Notes under the pieces: generated by a model
Seen by the model: the letters and a program-made list of their open reading frames with translations, nothing else
What the model was told of the DNA's origin: nothing
Databases searched by the model: none
Assembly: GCA_934754655.1 (NCBI GenBank)
Contig: CAKVIC010000010.1
Coordinates: 21,848-85,847, forward strand
Origin: an uncultured Candidatus Melainabacteria bacterium
GTDB lineage: Bacteria > Cyanobacteriota > Vampirovibrionia > Gastranaerophilales > Gastranaerophilaceae
Length of the DNA stretch: 64,000 nt
Direction: 5' to 3'
Part shown: positions 18,644-26,685 of the stretch, in pieces
How positions within the stretch are numbered: position 1 is the first letter of the stretch
Layout: each line of letters opens with the position of its first letter
Translations under genes and position numbers: made by a program

Positions 18644-20170
18644 TTAAGCATCAAATTCCTTGTGGTGTGCATAATCGTAAACACCAGGGAATGCATTGAC
18701 ACCGGTTTTTTGTCTTGTTACCCAATATTGGATTTTAGGTATTATTGTAGATAAAAATGCTGCTGAAATTGCGAATCCAACTCCAAAATTTACGCCGCTC
18801 ATAATGTGGTTGGTGCGAACGCCTTTTTTTAGATTTTCCTGCGTAATTTTACCATCTTTTGATTTTTTGCATAATTGGCGCACATATTCTTCCATGTGCT
18901 TTTTATAATTGTATAATTCTTTATTAGAAAAATATTGATATTTATCACTACTTGCGCCACCTGAAAAATCGTTGAAAGCTTTTGATAAAAATTTAGGATC
19001 ATTGATTTCTGCAATATTTAATGCATCGATAATTTGTTGCTTAGTAACAACAGCTTCCCCTAATCTTTCTGGTTGTAATTTTGACATATCACGAAGCCTG
19101 TTCATAATATTTTTTTCATCTTTAAAGATACTCTCTAAATCTGAAATTTTAGCAACTTGTAAAGGTTCTTTTTTTATTTTGCTAAATTGATTAAAAAATT
19201 TGTCAAATACTGATAATTTTGCAGATTCAAAATTGATTCCCTCTGGAAGTTTAATTTCTGCTGGATTTTTACCTAATACTTGCTTTTTAAATTCTTCAAC
19301 AGACATTTCGTTGTTATTCTTAGCTAAAAATTCTGTTAAATGTTGATTTATAGGTTTGATATTATTTGGATTAAGTCTGTAAAATTTGCCGGTTTCAACA
19401 AAATTCAATAAATCCCTAATATGACCTTGTGCCCACATGTAAAAATAAATAGAGCCAATGTCACGAATACCGATTTCGCGTCTTTCTTCCGAGGTTCTAG
19501 CGTTTATCATTCTACCGCCAGTACAGCCGACATCTGTAGAAAGAAGTTTGCCGGTATTTGTATTTTCAATAGCGTTTGTAAATATATTTAAAGCAGCAAC
19601 TCCGCCGTTTCCTTTAAAGTTTGGAGATTGTGTTTTATTATCATTTTCTAAAGAAATATTATTATTTTGTGCAACTTGAATATTGTTTTGTTCAGCCCTT
19701 TTATGACGTAATTTGTTTGTCATAAAATGATTAATTTTAGGGACAACCGCACCAATTATCAAATTTGCAATAAGCACACTTGAAATAACCTTTGCACCTT
19801 TCATTAAAGCAACTTGTTTTGAAGTGTATTTTCCACATTTGCCATCTTTAACAAAATTGTCAAAAGGTTTTCTTAAAACTTTATCTGTTCCTACATCAAA
19901 TTTTCTATTGCCGGTCTGTAAATAATGCCCAAGAATCTTATCGCCAACTTTATTAAGGGCTTTTACGGCCCAAAGCCAAACGATTGAGCCCATAATTTCT
20001 TCAAAAGCTCTTTCTCTTGCTTCATCTCGCCCGCCTCTTTTGTAAGCTTGATAAGTTCTTCCCAAAACAACAGTTCCCTCTAAAGCTACAATAGGGGATA
20101 AATTGTCTTTTTTTGTCATTGTAGATATGAATTTGGCGAAATAATCTCCGCCCCCAGGGATTCTAGTCAA
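18644..20170 (-). CDS. Hypothetical membrane protein (508 aa)
   Basis: Not recognised. Start is the TTG at 20170 with AAAGG 8 nt upstream; the only nearby ATG (20186) runs into a stop after three codons. Two hydrophobic segments are clear: one near 130-155 (VISSVLIANLIIGAVVPKI) and one near 465-485 (VGFAISAAFLSTIIPKI), both ending in a similar I-P-K-I pattern, which suggests an internal duplication. Between them lies a long, polar, helix-rich region with a SPNFKGNGG stretch. A weak sigma-28-like promoter match lies just upstream. Convergent with polA. Confidence 0.65.
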   Translation of the reverse strand: MTRIPGGGDYFAKFISTMTKKDNLSPIVALEGTVVLGRTYQAYKRGGRDEARERAFEEIMGSIVWLWAVKALNKVGDKILGHYLQTGNRKFDVGTDKVLRKPFDNFVKDGKCGKYTSKQVALMKGAKVISSVLIANLIIGAVVPKINHFMTNKLRHKRAEQNNIQVAQNNNISLENDNKTQSPNFKGNGGVAALNIFTNAIENTNTGKLLSTDVGCTGGRMINARTSEERREIGIRDIGSIYFYMWAQGHIRDLLNFVETGKFYRLNPNNIKPINQHLTEFLAKNNNEMSVEEFKKQVLGKNPAEIKLPEGINFESAKLSVFDKFFNQFSKIKKEPLQVAKISDLESIFKDEKNIMNRLRDMSKLQPERLGEAVVTKQQIIDALNIAEINDPKFLSKAFNDFSGGASSDKYQYFSNKELYNYKKHMEEYVRQLCKKSKDGKITQENLKKGVRTNHIMSGVNFGVGFAISAAFLSTIIPKIQYWVTRQKTGVNAFPGVYDYAHHKEFDA

Positions 20171-20186
20171 TTTTTTAACCTTTCAT

Positions 20187-20213
20187 AATTCGGCTATTTT
20201 TTATAAAACGTGT
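20187..20213 (-). promoter_or_regulatory. Weak sigma-28-like promoter candidate
   Basis: On the minus strand ACACGTTT, exactly 11 nt, GCCGAATT, 16 nt before the TTG start of the membrane protein. It matches 5 of 8 bases in each element; the exact spacing and the GCCGA core are the only reasons to list it. Confidence 0.25.
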
Positions 20214-20367
20214 AAATCTTCCTTTTGTCTATTTTATACCAAATTGTTACAAAAATAAAAAAAACTTTACAAAACTTTTAAAAAATGTAACATATACTTG
20301 TATTTAGATTTTTTTTTATTTATGATTGTTCTATACGTACATTAGTCAAAAAATAAGGAATAGTAAA

Positions 20368-20721
20368 ATGAATCCTATTATTAGTAATTTAGAAAAAGAA
20401 TACACGACAAGAGAATTACCGGATATGAATCCTGGTGATACTGTTAAAGTTTTTTGTAAAATCGTAGAAGGTAACAAAGAAAGAATACAGGCTTATGAAG
20501 GAGCTATAATTGCTGAACACGGTTCTGGAATAAATAAAACAATCACGGTTAGAAAAGTATTTCAAGGCGTAGGTGTTGAGCGTGTATTTTTGGTACATTC
20601 TCCAAGAATCGATAAAATTCAGGTTCTTAGAAAAGGTGATGTAAGACGTGCAAAATTGTATTACTTGAGAGAAAGATCAGGTAAGGCAACTCGTATTAAG
20701 GAAAAAATTGAAAAGAGATAA
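20368..20721 (+). CDS. rplS: Ribosomal protein L19
   Basis: 117 residues; sits at the 30S-50S interface. The conserved GDTVKVFCKIVEG, RIQAYEGAIIA, TVRKVFQGVGVERVF and LYYLRERSGKATRIKEK segments are present. Start set at the ATG at 20368 preceded by AAGGA; a longer frame starting at 20326 does not fit the family N-terminus. Directly followed by rbgA. Confidence 0.97.
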   Translation: MNPIISNLEKEYTTRELPDMNPGDTVKVFCKIVEGNKERIQAYEGAIIAEHGSGINKTITVRKVFQGVGVERVFLVHSPRIDKIQVLRKGDVRRAKLYYLRERSGKATRIKEKIEKR

Positions 20722-20722
20722 G

Positions 20723-21577
20723 TTGCACATTCACTGGTATCCAGGTCATATAGCGAAAGCTGAACGTCAATTAAAAGAAAAACTTAGTTTGGTTGATGTT
20801 GTGATTGAAGTTAGAGATGCCAGATTACCTTTAAGTAGTAGTTATACAAACATAAAGAAGCTCTTGGGTGAAAAGCCAAGACTTCTTTTGTTAAATAAGG
20901 CTGATTTAGTTGATAAAACAGAATTAAAGCGATGGGTAAATTATTTAAAACAAGAAACTAATTGCCCAGTTGCAATAACTGAAGCAAAAGGTGCTAGAGA
21001 TTTGCAGTCGGTAATTAATACTGCAATTGAATTAAGCGAGCCGAGAATTCAAGCTCTTATGCAAAAAGGTTTATTAAGACGTCCTGCAAGAGCAATTGTT
21101 GTTGGCATGCCAAATGTTGGAAAATCTAGCGTTATTAATAAATTAACTAAATCTTCTAAAACAAAGATTGGCGCTAAAGCCGGTGTAACGCGCCAACAAC
21201 AATGGGTTAGAATAAATCCAAAGTTAGAATTATTAGATACCCCCGGAATTATCCCGACAGTTCAGGATAACCAAGAGCAAGCAGTTAAATTGGCTTTTGT
21301 GAATTCTGTGTCTGAAAATGCTTATTCTTCAGAACTTGTAGCAAATGCGTTATTGGATTTGATGAAAAATGAAAAATTTGCGCAAAGTGTTTTAAATTAT
21401 TATAAGATTTCTTCGAAAGATGAATTAACATTGGAAAATATCGCATTAACTAGGAATTGGATTATAAAAGGTAGTGAACCAGATACAGAAAGAACTGCAA
21501 AGTATATTCTAAAAGATTATCGTGATGGACGTTTAGGCTTATTTATTTTAGATGATTTGCCAGAAATTTCTAATTAA
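20723..21577 (+). CDS. rbgA: Ribosome biogenesis GTPase RbgA/YlqF
   Basis: 284 residues. A circularly permuted GTPase: G4 (NKADL) near residue 55-60 comes before G1 (GMPNVGKSS) near 124 and G3 (DTPG) near 168. The N-terminal HWYPGHIAKAERQL is the family signature. It assists late 50S subunit assembly in Bacillus. The family N-terminus supports the TTG at 20723, one base after the rplS stop codon; a TTG at 20708 inside rplS is the alternative. Coupling to rplS is likely. Its 3' end overlaps the convergent EamA gene by 8 nt. Confidence 0.93.
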   Translation: MHIHWYPGHIAKAERQLKEKLSLVDVVIEVRDARLPLSSSYTNIKKLLGEKPRLLLLNKADLVDKTELKRWVNYLKQETNCPVAITEAKGARDLQSVINTAIELSEPRIQALMQKGLLRRPARAIVVGMPNVGKSSVINKLTKSSKTKIGAKAGVTRQQQWVRINPKLELLDTPGIIPTVQDNQEQAVKLAFVNSVSENAYSSELVANALLDLMKNEKFAQSVLNYYKISSKDELTLENIALTRNWIIKGSEPDTERTAKYILKDYRDGRLGLFILDDLPEISN

Positions 21578-22394
21578 GTATTATGATTATAGCGCCTAAA
21601 ATCATTAAAGTAGAACAAAGTAATTTTTTTATTAAATGTTTTTCGTTGAATAATTTTGTTCCTAAAAATACGCTTAATATTGTTGATAATTGAAAAAGAG
21701 CAAGCGCGTATGCAACATTAATTTGAGCAAAAACGACATTTGTTGAATATTGCATTAAACCTACAGAAAAAATAAGTAGTAATTGATATTTGATGCTTGA
21801 TTTTTGGATTGAAAATTTGTGCTTTGCAAAAAGGCAAATTAAAAAAGAAAAAAATAAACCAGAAATAGCCCAGAGAGAAAACGCGTTATTTATGCTTGTT
21901 AAAAGAATTATTTTTTTTATAAAAATTGCTTCTGTCGCGGAAAAAATTAGGGCAATAAATCTAAACAATGTTGATTTTGAAAAAAATGAAATAGTTTTAT
22001 TTAATAAAAAAGTTCCTAAAATAATTAACAATATTCCAAAACAAGCTTCAAATGTTGGGGTTTCTTTTAATAGTAGGAAAGCTATTATAATGGCAATGAC
22101 AGGTTTGAAAGAATTAATTGGAGCTATGCTTGATAATTCTCCACAAGATAATGATTTTATAATAAAAAGATTTCCCAAACATCCTAAAAACCCCATTAAT
22201 AATGTTAGGAGTATGATTTGGGGTGAAAGAATAATATTTTGACAAAACAAAAAGCTTAAAAGGGTTAATCCTAAATATGTGAAAAAGTTTATTATAGATG
22301 CGAATTCGCCATTTTGTGTTAATATTTTTTGAAAAATATTTAAAAATGAATTTGCACTAATCCTTGCACTTATCCATAAAATTAAATTTAACAT
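21570..22394 (-). CDS. EamA/DMT-family transporter
   Basis: 274 residues with about ten hydrophobic segments in two five-helix halves, the layout of drug/metabolite transporter (EamA) proteins; GLNxFxP-like elements (APINSFKPVIAIIIAFLLLKE at the end of the first half) support this. Substrate unknown. Its start lies next to the decayed region on its right. A second, diverged EamA gene is at 39.8-40.7 kb. Confidence 0.85.
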   Translation of the reverse strand: MLNLILWISARISANSFLNIFQKILTQNGEFASIINFFTYLGLTLLSFLFCQNIILSPQIILLTLLMGFLGCLGNLFIIKSLSCGELSSIAPINSFKPVIAIIIAFLLLKETPTFEACFGILLIILGTFLLNKTISFFSKSTLFRFIALIFSATEAIFIKKIILLTSINNAFSLWAISGLFFSFLICLFAKHKFSIQKSSIKYQLLLIFSVGLMQYSTNVVFAQINVAYALALFQLSTILSVFLGTKLFNEKHLIKKLLCSTLMILGAIIIILN

Positions 22395-22640
22395 AAAATT
22401 ATTATTACATAAAATGTGATGTTTTAAAAATTTACAATATAAAAATTAAGGTTTATTAAATGTTCAAATGCATAAAAAAAAAAGAACACCAGCGCTAAAA
22501 TTTCAATATACGGCTAGCTCGCTTTTGGTTTAATTTGCTTTATTCTATCCAAACCCGCTACTTGTCTTAGTACAGAGTTCTTCTTCAAGTAGAGGTTCTT
22601 TGAATATGAAAATAAAAATAAAAATAAAAAAAAGAAACTC

Positions 22641-22740
22641 CCCTAAGTTGAACTGCACCCTAAAAACTAGACAAAGTAAAAAAGGGTGGTTCAAGAAACA
22701 ATCAATAAATGACTTCTGTATTGTACAGGAGTCATTTTAT
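22641..22740. mobile_element. IS3-family-like terminal remnant
   Basis: The segment holds CTAAGTTGAACTGCACCC followed by an A-rich run and TAGACAAAG, which resembles the terminal inverted repeats and subterminal region of IS150-group IS3 elements, then a hairpin GACTTCTGTA-TTG-TACAGGAGTC (22711-22733). No transposase frame is present, so this is an isolated end or MITE-like scrap. Identification is from pattern memory, not a database comparison. The rest of 22395-22833 shows no gene; a run of AAAATA repeats lies at 22606-22631. Confidence 0.45.
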
Positions 22741-22833
22741 TTCTGCTCCATTGATATCTTTCATTACTATAATATAATTATTTTCATATTCAATTAGACA
22801 GGTGGTTAAATTTTAAAATTTGCAATTAATTAT

Positions 22834-23106
22834 TTATTTACATTGCCCAAAATAATAAAACCATGTATTACAAAAAATCATTTCATGTGTTCTTTTACAA
22901 CGGAATGAACGAAGTGAATTCTGGATAGCGAACAAGTAGAGATAACAGGCTCGAAGTGCCGAAAAATAACCGGCATGGTTACCTTGAACAACTGTCATCG
23001 CTTTTTCATATTCATCAACTGAATTGTAATTATTTTTGCTACTGTTTATACAACCAGTTATCAAAAATGGAATTAATAAGAAAAATGCAATAATAATTTT
23101 TTTTAT
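22834..23106 (-). pseudogene. Broken lipoprotein gene
   Basis: On the minus strand, AGGAG is followed 9 nt later by ATA, then codons for KKIIIAFFLLIPFLITGC, a perfect lipoprotein signal with lipobox. The expected ATG start is ATA, and the first alternative start (TTG, 23064) would remove the signal. After about 35 residues (NSVDEYEKAMTVVQGNHAGY) the composition changes to a Cys/Arg-rich stretch (SLRSFRCKRTHEM) that looks like a translated repeat element, not the original C-terminus. Both features suggest a decaying gene. Non-AUG initiation at ATA remains possible. Confidence 0.5.
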
Positions 23107-23470
23107 ATATAAACTCTCCTTTCTAAAAATTTTTTCAAACTTTATAAAAAAAATATAATATATTTTACTTAAATATGAATTTTATTACTGTCAAGCTGTT
23201 TTAGGGGTTCGTAATATATTTAAAGAGTTCGAGCAATTTGTAAGTAGAGTGCGGAGTGCTTTTCTTTTCAGAAACTTTTGTCAAATAAAGAATATAAAAA
23301 TATACTTAAATCTGAAAATAAAATCAAAAAATCTGACAAAAAAGGTTTCAAGTGATAAAAAGTAAAATTTAACATTTTATCCTATTATTAATAAAATTTA
23401 CCAGCTAAACTTGTGTCCGTTTTTTACGTAGGGATAGATTATAGTATTAAAGTGATAACAAAGTTGTGTT
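23107..23470. other. Gene-free AT-rich stretch
   Basis: 364 nt between the broken lipoprotein gene and the kinase-like gene. I see no supported reading frame, no RNA gene and no clear repeat; only short unstructured AT-rich sequence. Confidence 0.5.
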
Positions 23471-24364
23471 TTAATATAACATTAGATTTATCATATTCCA
23501 ATTTTTATGATATAGATAAGTTGTTATATCTTGTAATTCTCTATTATTCAAGCTAGGAATCTGAAAGTTATATCCTTCTTTTCGTGCAATTTTTAACATT
23601 CTATCATAAAATGCTTTAATTTCATCAGCAAAGATTTTAATTTCTGATTTAGACATACTTTTTAATAGAGAATATAATTGATTTTTATTAATTAATGAAT
23701 CAAAATCTTCTAACATAATTTTAGGTTTTACTTTATCTGGGGCTATATCAATAATATTTATTTTCTTTTTATCTAATAGAAAATTATTAGGATTTACGGA
23801 ATCTATATTATATCCTTTTTTTCGAATATTGATAATATCTTTTATATAATCTACAAATGTTTCATCAGGTAATGTTTTGATTTCGTTAAATGTTTTCATA
23901 TATTGTTCTTTTGTTATAGATTTATTAATATTCCAATTTGAACCATATAAAGGTTTTCCTTTTACAAATTTATTAATAGATACTGTACCATCTTTACTTA
24001 CTGCAACTGCTTGTCCATAATTTTTACCTTCAAAAAAATCTTTGTGTGGTTTAAAATCTTGTGGCATTTTTAATTTTTCTTTTATTTTTTCTATTCTTAA
24101 GATATAATTACCGTTCACTTTATAAACTTCTGCTTCTCTTCCGCTTCCTAAAAAATTTTCAGGTTTAATGTAAGAATTCAAATCATCAACTAGAGATTTC
24201 CAATGTTTATTTTGTTCTGAAATATGTACACAATCTGACAAAACAGGAGATTTCATCTTCAGCCCTAAAGTTTCTACCTTTGAGGGGCTGATTAAACTGG
24301 CGCAAGTTTTTACTTTAGATGTTACTCTCAATCCAAATTTTATAATCGTTGGTACTATCGACAT
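23471..24364 (-). CDS. Protein-kinase-like fold protein (297 aa)
   Basis: Residues 73-93 (GSGREAEVYKVNGNYILRIEK) look like a glycine-rich nucleotide loop plus the beta-3 charged residue. Residues 186-195 (YNIDSVNPNNF) resemble the D...N catalytic loop, and NIIDIAPD (residues 203-210) the metal-binding Asp motif. That order fits the protein-kinase-like/aminoglycoside-phosphotransferase superfamily, but similarity is loose and the catalytic motif is degenerate. The first ~50 residues are not part of the fold. GAGG lies 8 nt before the ATG. It lies in a decayed, probably acquired stretch; substrate unknown. Confidence 0.55.
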   Translation of the reverse strand: MSIVPTIIKFGLRVTSKVKTCASLISPSKVETLGLKMKSPVLSDCVHISEQNKHWKSLVDDLNSYIKPENFLGSGREAEVYKVNGNYILRIEKIKEKLKMPQDFKPHKDFFEGKNYGQAVAVSKDGTVSINKFVKGKPLYGSNWNINKSITKEQYMKTFNEIKTLPDETFVDYIKDIINIRKKGYNIDSVNPNNFLLDKKKINIIDIAPDKVKPKIMLEDFDSLINKNQLYSLLKSMSKSEIKIFADEIKAFYDRMLKIARKEGYNFQIPSLNNRELQDITTYLYHKNWNMINLMLY

Positions 24365-24455
24365 AATAAAACCTCATTGTTATATTTATATAAAACCTTT
24401 TCCCTCTTTAAAATTGCTTTTTAAAAGAAAAATATTACAAAACTGTTACAAAAAA

Positions 24456-24638
24456 TCTGGGTTGGAAGTTAATAGAGGGATAAAAATTAACGATAGAATG
24501 CAAACTAATGACGAAAATATTTATGCTGGTGGCGATAGTGTAGAAATAAAAAGTTTTGTAACTAATAATGATGTATTAATTCCATTAGCAGGTTCTGCAA
24601 ACAGACAAGGAAGAATTATTGCAGATAATATTTGTGGT
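24456..24638 (+). pseudogene. Fragment of a CoA-disulfide reductase/NADH oxidase-type flavoprotein
   Basis: The frame encodes SGLEVNRGIKINDRMQT, NIYAGGDSVE, VLIPLAGSANRQGRIIADNI. These match the FAD-binding C-terminal motif (T..x.IYA.GD..E) and the following IPLA..ANRQGR.AA.N element of pyridine nucleotide-disulfide oxidoreductases of the CoA-disulfide reductase type. Only ~61 codons of a protein of 450-550 residues remain; the reading frame on both sides is unrelated. A relic of deletion or of insertion of foreign DNA. Confidence 0.75.
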
Positions 24639-24900
24639 ATTAATTCGATTTACCACTGCGTTGCCACTTCGGACTTTCATTTACAGCAGTCTGAAACTAG
24701 ACTATGAAAGGGTTATAGATTTTTATAAAATCCTGAAATTTTTCTGAGGCACTTTTTTTATTACCACTTTTGTTGCTGCTAAACAAAATTTTTAGAAATT
24801 TTAGAAAAATAAACTACTCTAAAAGATAGATATAATAAGCGTTTTTTGTTTGATACCAGCTAGAATACAGTAATAATGTATATTTAAAAAATTAAGCACT

Positions 24901-24923
24901 AAAAAAGCCACGTTATTCGTGGC
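24901..24923 (-). terminator. Terminator of tRNA-Glu
   Basis: On the minus strand GCCACG-AATAA-CGTGGC then T6. It lies 11 nt beyond the tRNA 3' end. Confidence 0.9.
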
Positions 24924-24934
24924 TTATTAAATGG

Positions 24935-25007
24935 TACCCCCAAGCGAATTCGAATCGCTGTCTACACCGTGAAAGGGTGTTGTCCTAGGCCTCTAGACGA
25001 TGGGGGC
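24935..25007 (-). tRNA. tRNA-Glu (anticodon TTC)
   Basis: Full cloverleaf on the minus strand: acceptor GCCCCCA with TGGGGGT (first pair G-T), anticodon stem ACACC/GGTGT with loop CTTTCAC (anticodon TTC), T arm AGCGA-TTCGAAT-TCGCT. The discriminator A is followed by CCA (24932-24934), so the 3' CCA appears to be encoded. Confidence 0.95.
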
Positions 25008-25091
25008 TTATTTCAACATTACTTATAATATCAAATCAAATTTAAAAGTCAAGCATTTTTATTGTATGAACAAACTCGCGTATTTCATTAT

Positions 25092-25126
25092 GAGGAAGCG
25101 GAAAAAGTTGAAAAATGACAACTTAT
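25092..25126. repeat. 35-bp intergenic motif, copy 1
   Basis: 30 of 35 bases are identical, without gaps, to 34859-34893. Shared core: AAAAAGT, one base, GAAAAATGACAA. Both copies lie upstream of minus-strand genes (tRNA-Glu here, folK there) in the same orientation. Confidence 0.6.
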
Positions 25127-25141
25127 CATCATTTTTAGTTT

Positions 25142-25161
25142 TAATTGTAACAAATTGTAAC
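25142..25161 (+). repeat. Tandem AATTGTAAC repeats before a sigma-28-like promoter
   Basis: TTAATTGTAAC then AAATTGTAAC, 10 bp apart, ending 17 nt before the -35 element at 25179. The same word precedes the sites at 8.7 and 63.9 kb. Confidence 0.55.
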
Positions 25162-25178
25162 GATTTTTCTCAAAACCC

Positions 25179-25205
25179 TAAAGTTTTTCAAAAAAATGCC
25201 GTTAT
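25179..25205 (+). promoter_or_regulatory. Sigma-28 (FliA)-type promoter
   Basis: TAAAGTTT (25179-25186), 11 nt, GCCGTTAT (25198-25205): 14 of 16 consensus bases with exact spacing, 41 nt before the ATG at 25247. Confidence 0.72.
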
Positions 25206-25246
25206 ACATGATACAAAAGGAAAAAAGTAAAAAAGGAGTATCAATT

Positions 25247-25597
25247 ATGGCAGAAAATATTGGAAGAATATTTGGTGGCGGTAATAACTATTCAATCGGT
25301 TACAATGTAAAAAAACAAGCAGATGAACAACCAAAAAATGAAGTACCTCAAGCTCCTATAGAACAAGCACACAATGAGATTGATCCAAATAAAGTTTTTG
25401 ATTTTTTGAATGCGAATATAGCTGTAACTCCTCAAAAACCTGTTATAGGTAAAAATGATCCGGAAATGGAAGCAAGAATAGGCGCTTTTATGGAAAAATT
25501 TGAAAAATGGTATGGTGTTATTCGTGAAGAAGTTGGCGATGAATCAGCACCTATTGTCATGGATGCAGTATTAGATAAAAAGTTTGCAATCAATTAA
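25247..25597 (+). CDS. Small hypothetical protein under sigma-28-like promoter (116 aa)
   Basis: Unrecognised. The ATG at 25247 has AAAGGAG 8 nt upstream; open frame further 5' overlaps the promoter and is not coding. The N-terminus is Gly/Asn-rich (MAENIGRIFGGGNNYSIGYN), then a Gln/Pro/Glu-rich linker, and a C-terminal region from ~50 predicted as helices (DPEMEARIGAFMEKFEKWYG). It resembles the protein at 8775 in its IGxR-GG N-terminus and in its promoter. No signal peptide. Function unknown. Confidence 0.7.
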   Translation: MAENIGRIFGGGNNYSIGYNVKKQADEQPKNEVPQAPIEQAHNEIDPNKVFDFLNANIAVTPQKPVIGKNDPEMEARIGAFMEKFEKWYGVIREEVGDESAPIVMDAVLDKKFAIN

Positions 25598-25630
25598 CAT
25601 AAGTATGATAAAGAGTTTTTATTAAAATTT

Positions 25631-25661
25631 AATGCTGGTTATAAAATCAGCATTTTTTTTG
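25631..25661 (+). terminator. Rho-independent terminator
   Basis: AATGCTGGTT-ATAA-AATCAGCATT, a 10-bp stem with one G-T pair, followed by T8. Confidence 0.85.
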
Positions 25662-25749
25662 CATAAATATAGTTTTTCCGCAAACTCATAAATAAAAATT
25701 TCTGCTTTCTTTTTTATCAAGGGGATTCTATTTATTGTAAAATATTTAT

Positions 25750-26556
25750 ATGAAGAAATTATTTTTATACTTAATATTGATAATTATAGCAATTTCAATG
25801 TTTATACCGTTTCTTGTAATGTTTTTAATTTCTTTAACTGGGCAAGAAAATATTTTCACTGATTACAAAAATATTAATTTATCTTTATGCTCATATAAAA
25901 ATGTTTTTCATGCAATTCCGGTTGTTAAATATTTTTTTAATAGTGTAATTGTATCTGTTGGTGCGACGTTAGGGCAAGTTGTTATTTCAGCATTTGCCGG
26001 ATATGGTTTTTCAAGGTTAAAATTTAAAGGTTCAAATATTTTATTTTTTATAATTATATTAACAATGATGGTTCCGCCACAAGTAAATATAGTTCCTTTA
26101 TTTCACTTGATGAGTGCTTTGGGTTGGATTAATACGTATCAGGCAATGATTGTGCCGGCAATTTTTGGCGGTTTTGGAGTTTATATGATGCGTCAATATT
26201 TTATGAGTTTTTCAAAAGAATTAGAAGATGCTTCGAAACTTGATGGTTGTAATGCTATCCAAACTTTTATAAAAATTGCATTGCCTTGTGCTACTCCGGC
26301 ACTTGCAACGCTTGCAGTGTTTACGTTTGTTACTAATTGGAACAGCTTTATGTGGCCATTAATTGTGACAAATACTGAAAACATGCGAACTTTAGCAGTT
26401 GGGCTTGCTATTTTTAAAGGTTCTTTTCGTGAAATTACATTGTGGGGGGAATTAACAGCTGCATCATGTATTTGTTCAATTCCTGTTATTATTATTTTTT
26501 GTGTTTTGAAAAAATATTTGTTAAATAATCCACAAGCTGGTGCTGTCAAAGAATAG
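25750..26556 (+). CDS. Carbohydrate ABC transporter permease (MalG-like)
   Basis: 268 residues with six hydrophobic segments and the EAA loop that contacts the ATPase: ELEDASKLDGCNAIQTFIKI followed by ALP near residue 160-180. The overall layout is that of CUT1-family sugar permeases (MalG/UgpE). The MalF-like partner, binding protein and ATPase are not in this window, so the gene is orphaned here; the others may be elsewhere. It has no clear Shine-Dalgarno. Likely substrates are oligosaccharides, but this cannot be read from sequence. Confidence 0.88.
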   Translation: MKKLFLYLILIIIAISMFIPFLVMFLISLTGQENIFTDYKNINLSLCSYKNVFHAIPVVKYFFNSVIVSVGATLGQVVISAFAGYGFSRLKFKGSNILFFIIILTMMVPPQVNIVPLFHLMSALGWINTYQAMIVPAIFGGFGVYMMRQYFMSFSKELEDASKLDGCNAIQTFIKIALPCATPALATLAVFTFVTNWNSFMWPLIVTNTENMRTLAVGLAIFKGSFREITLWGELTAASCICSIPVIIIFCVLKKYLLNNPQAGAVKE

Positions 26557-26627
26557 TTCTTAAAATATAATATAATTATTTTTTATTCAATATTAAACAT
26601 ATAATTTTTAAAGTATTTTTTTATTGT

Positions 26628-26665
26628 AAAAACTCTCACCTTTAATATTTTAGGTGAGAGTTTTT
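26628..26665. terminator. Bidirectional terminator
   Basis: AAAAACTCTCACCT ... AGGTGAGAGTTTTT with A and T tracts on both sides; serves the permease gene (+) and the GH57 gene (-). Confidence 0.85.
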
Positions 26666-26685
26666 GTTTTAATATTTTGATTTAA

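Noticed and set aside
20262..20269. AAACTTTA (minus-strand TAAAGTTT) upstream of rplS
   Set aside because: No GCCG box at the right spacing.
21790..22242. 150-aa plus-strand frame inside the EamA gene
   Set aside because: Shadow of the transporter on the other strand; no ribosome binding site or protein-like composition.
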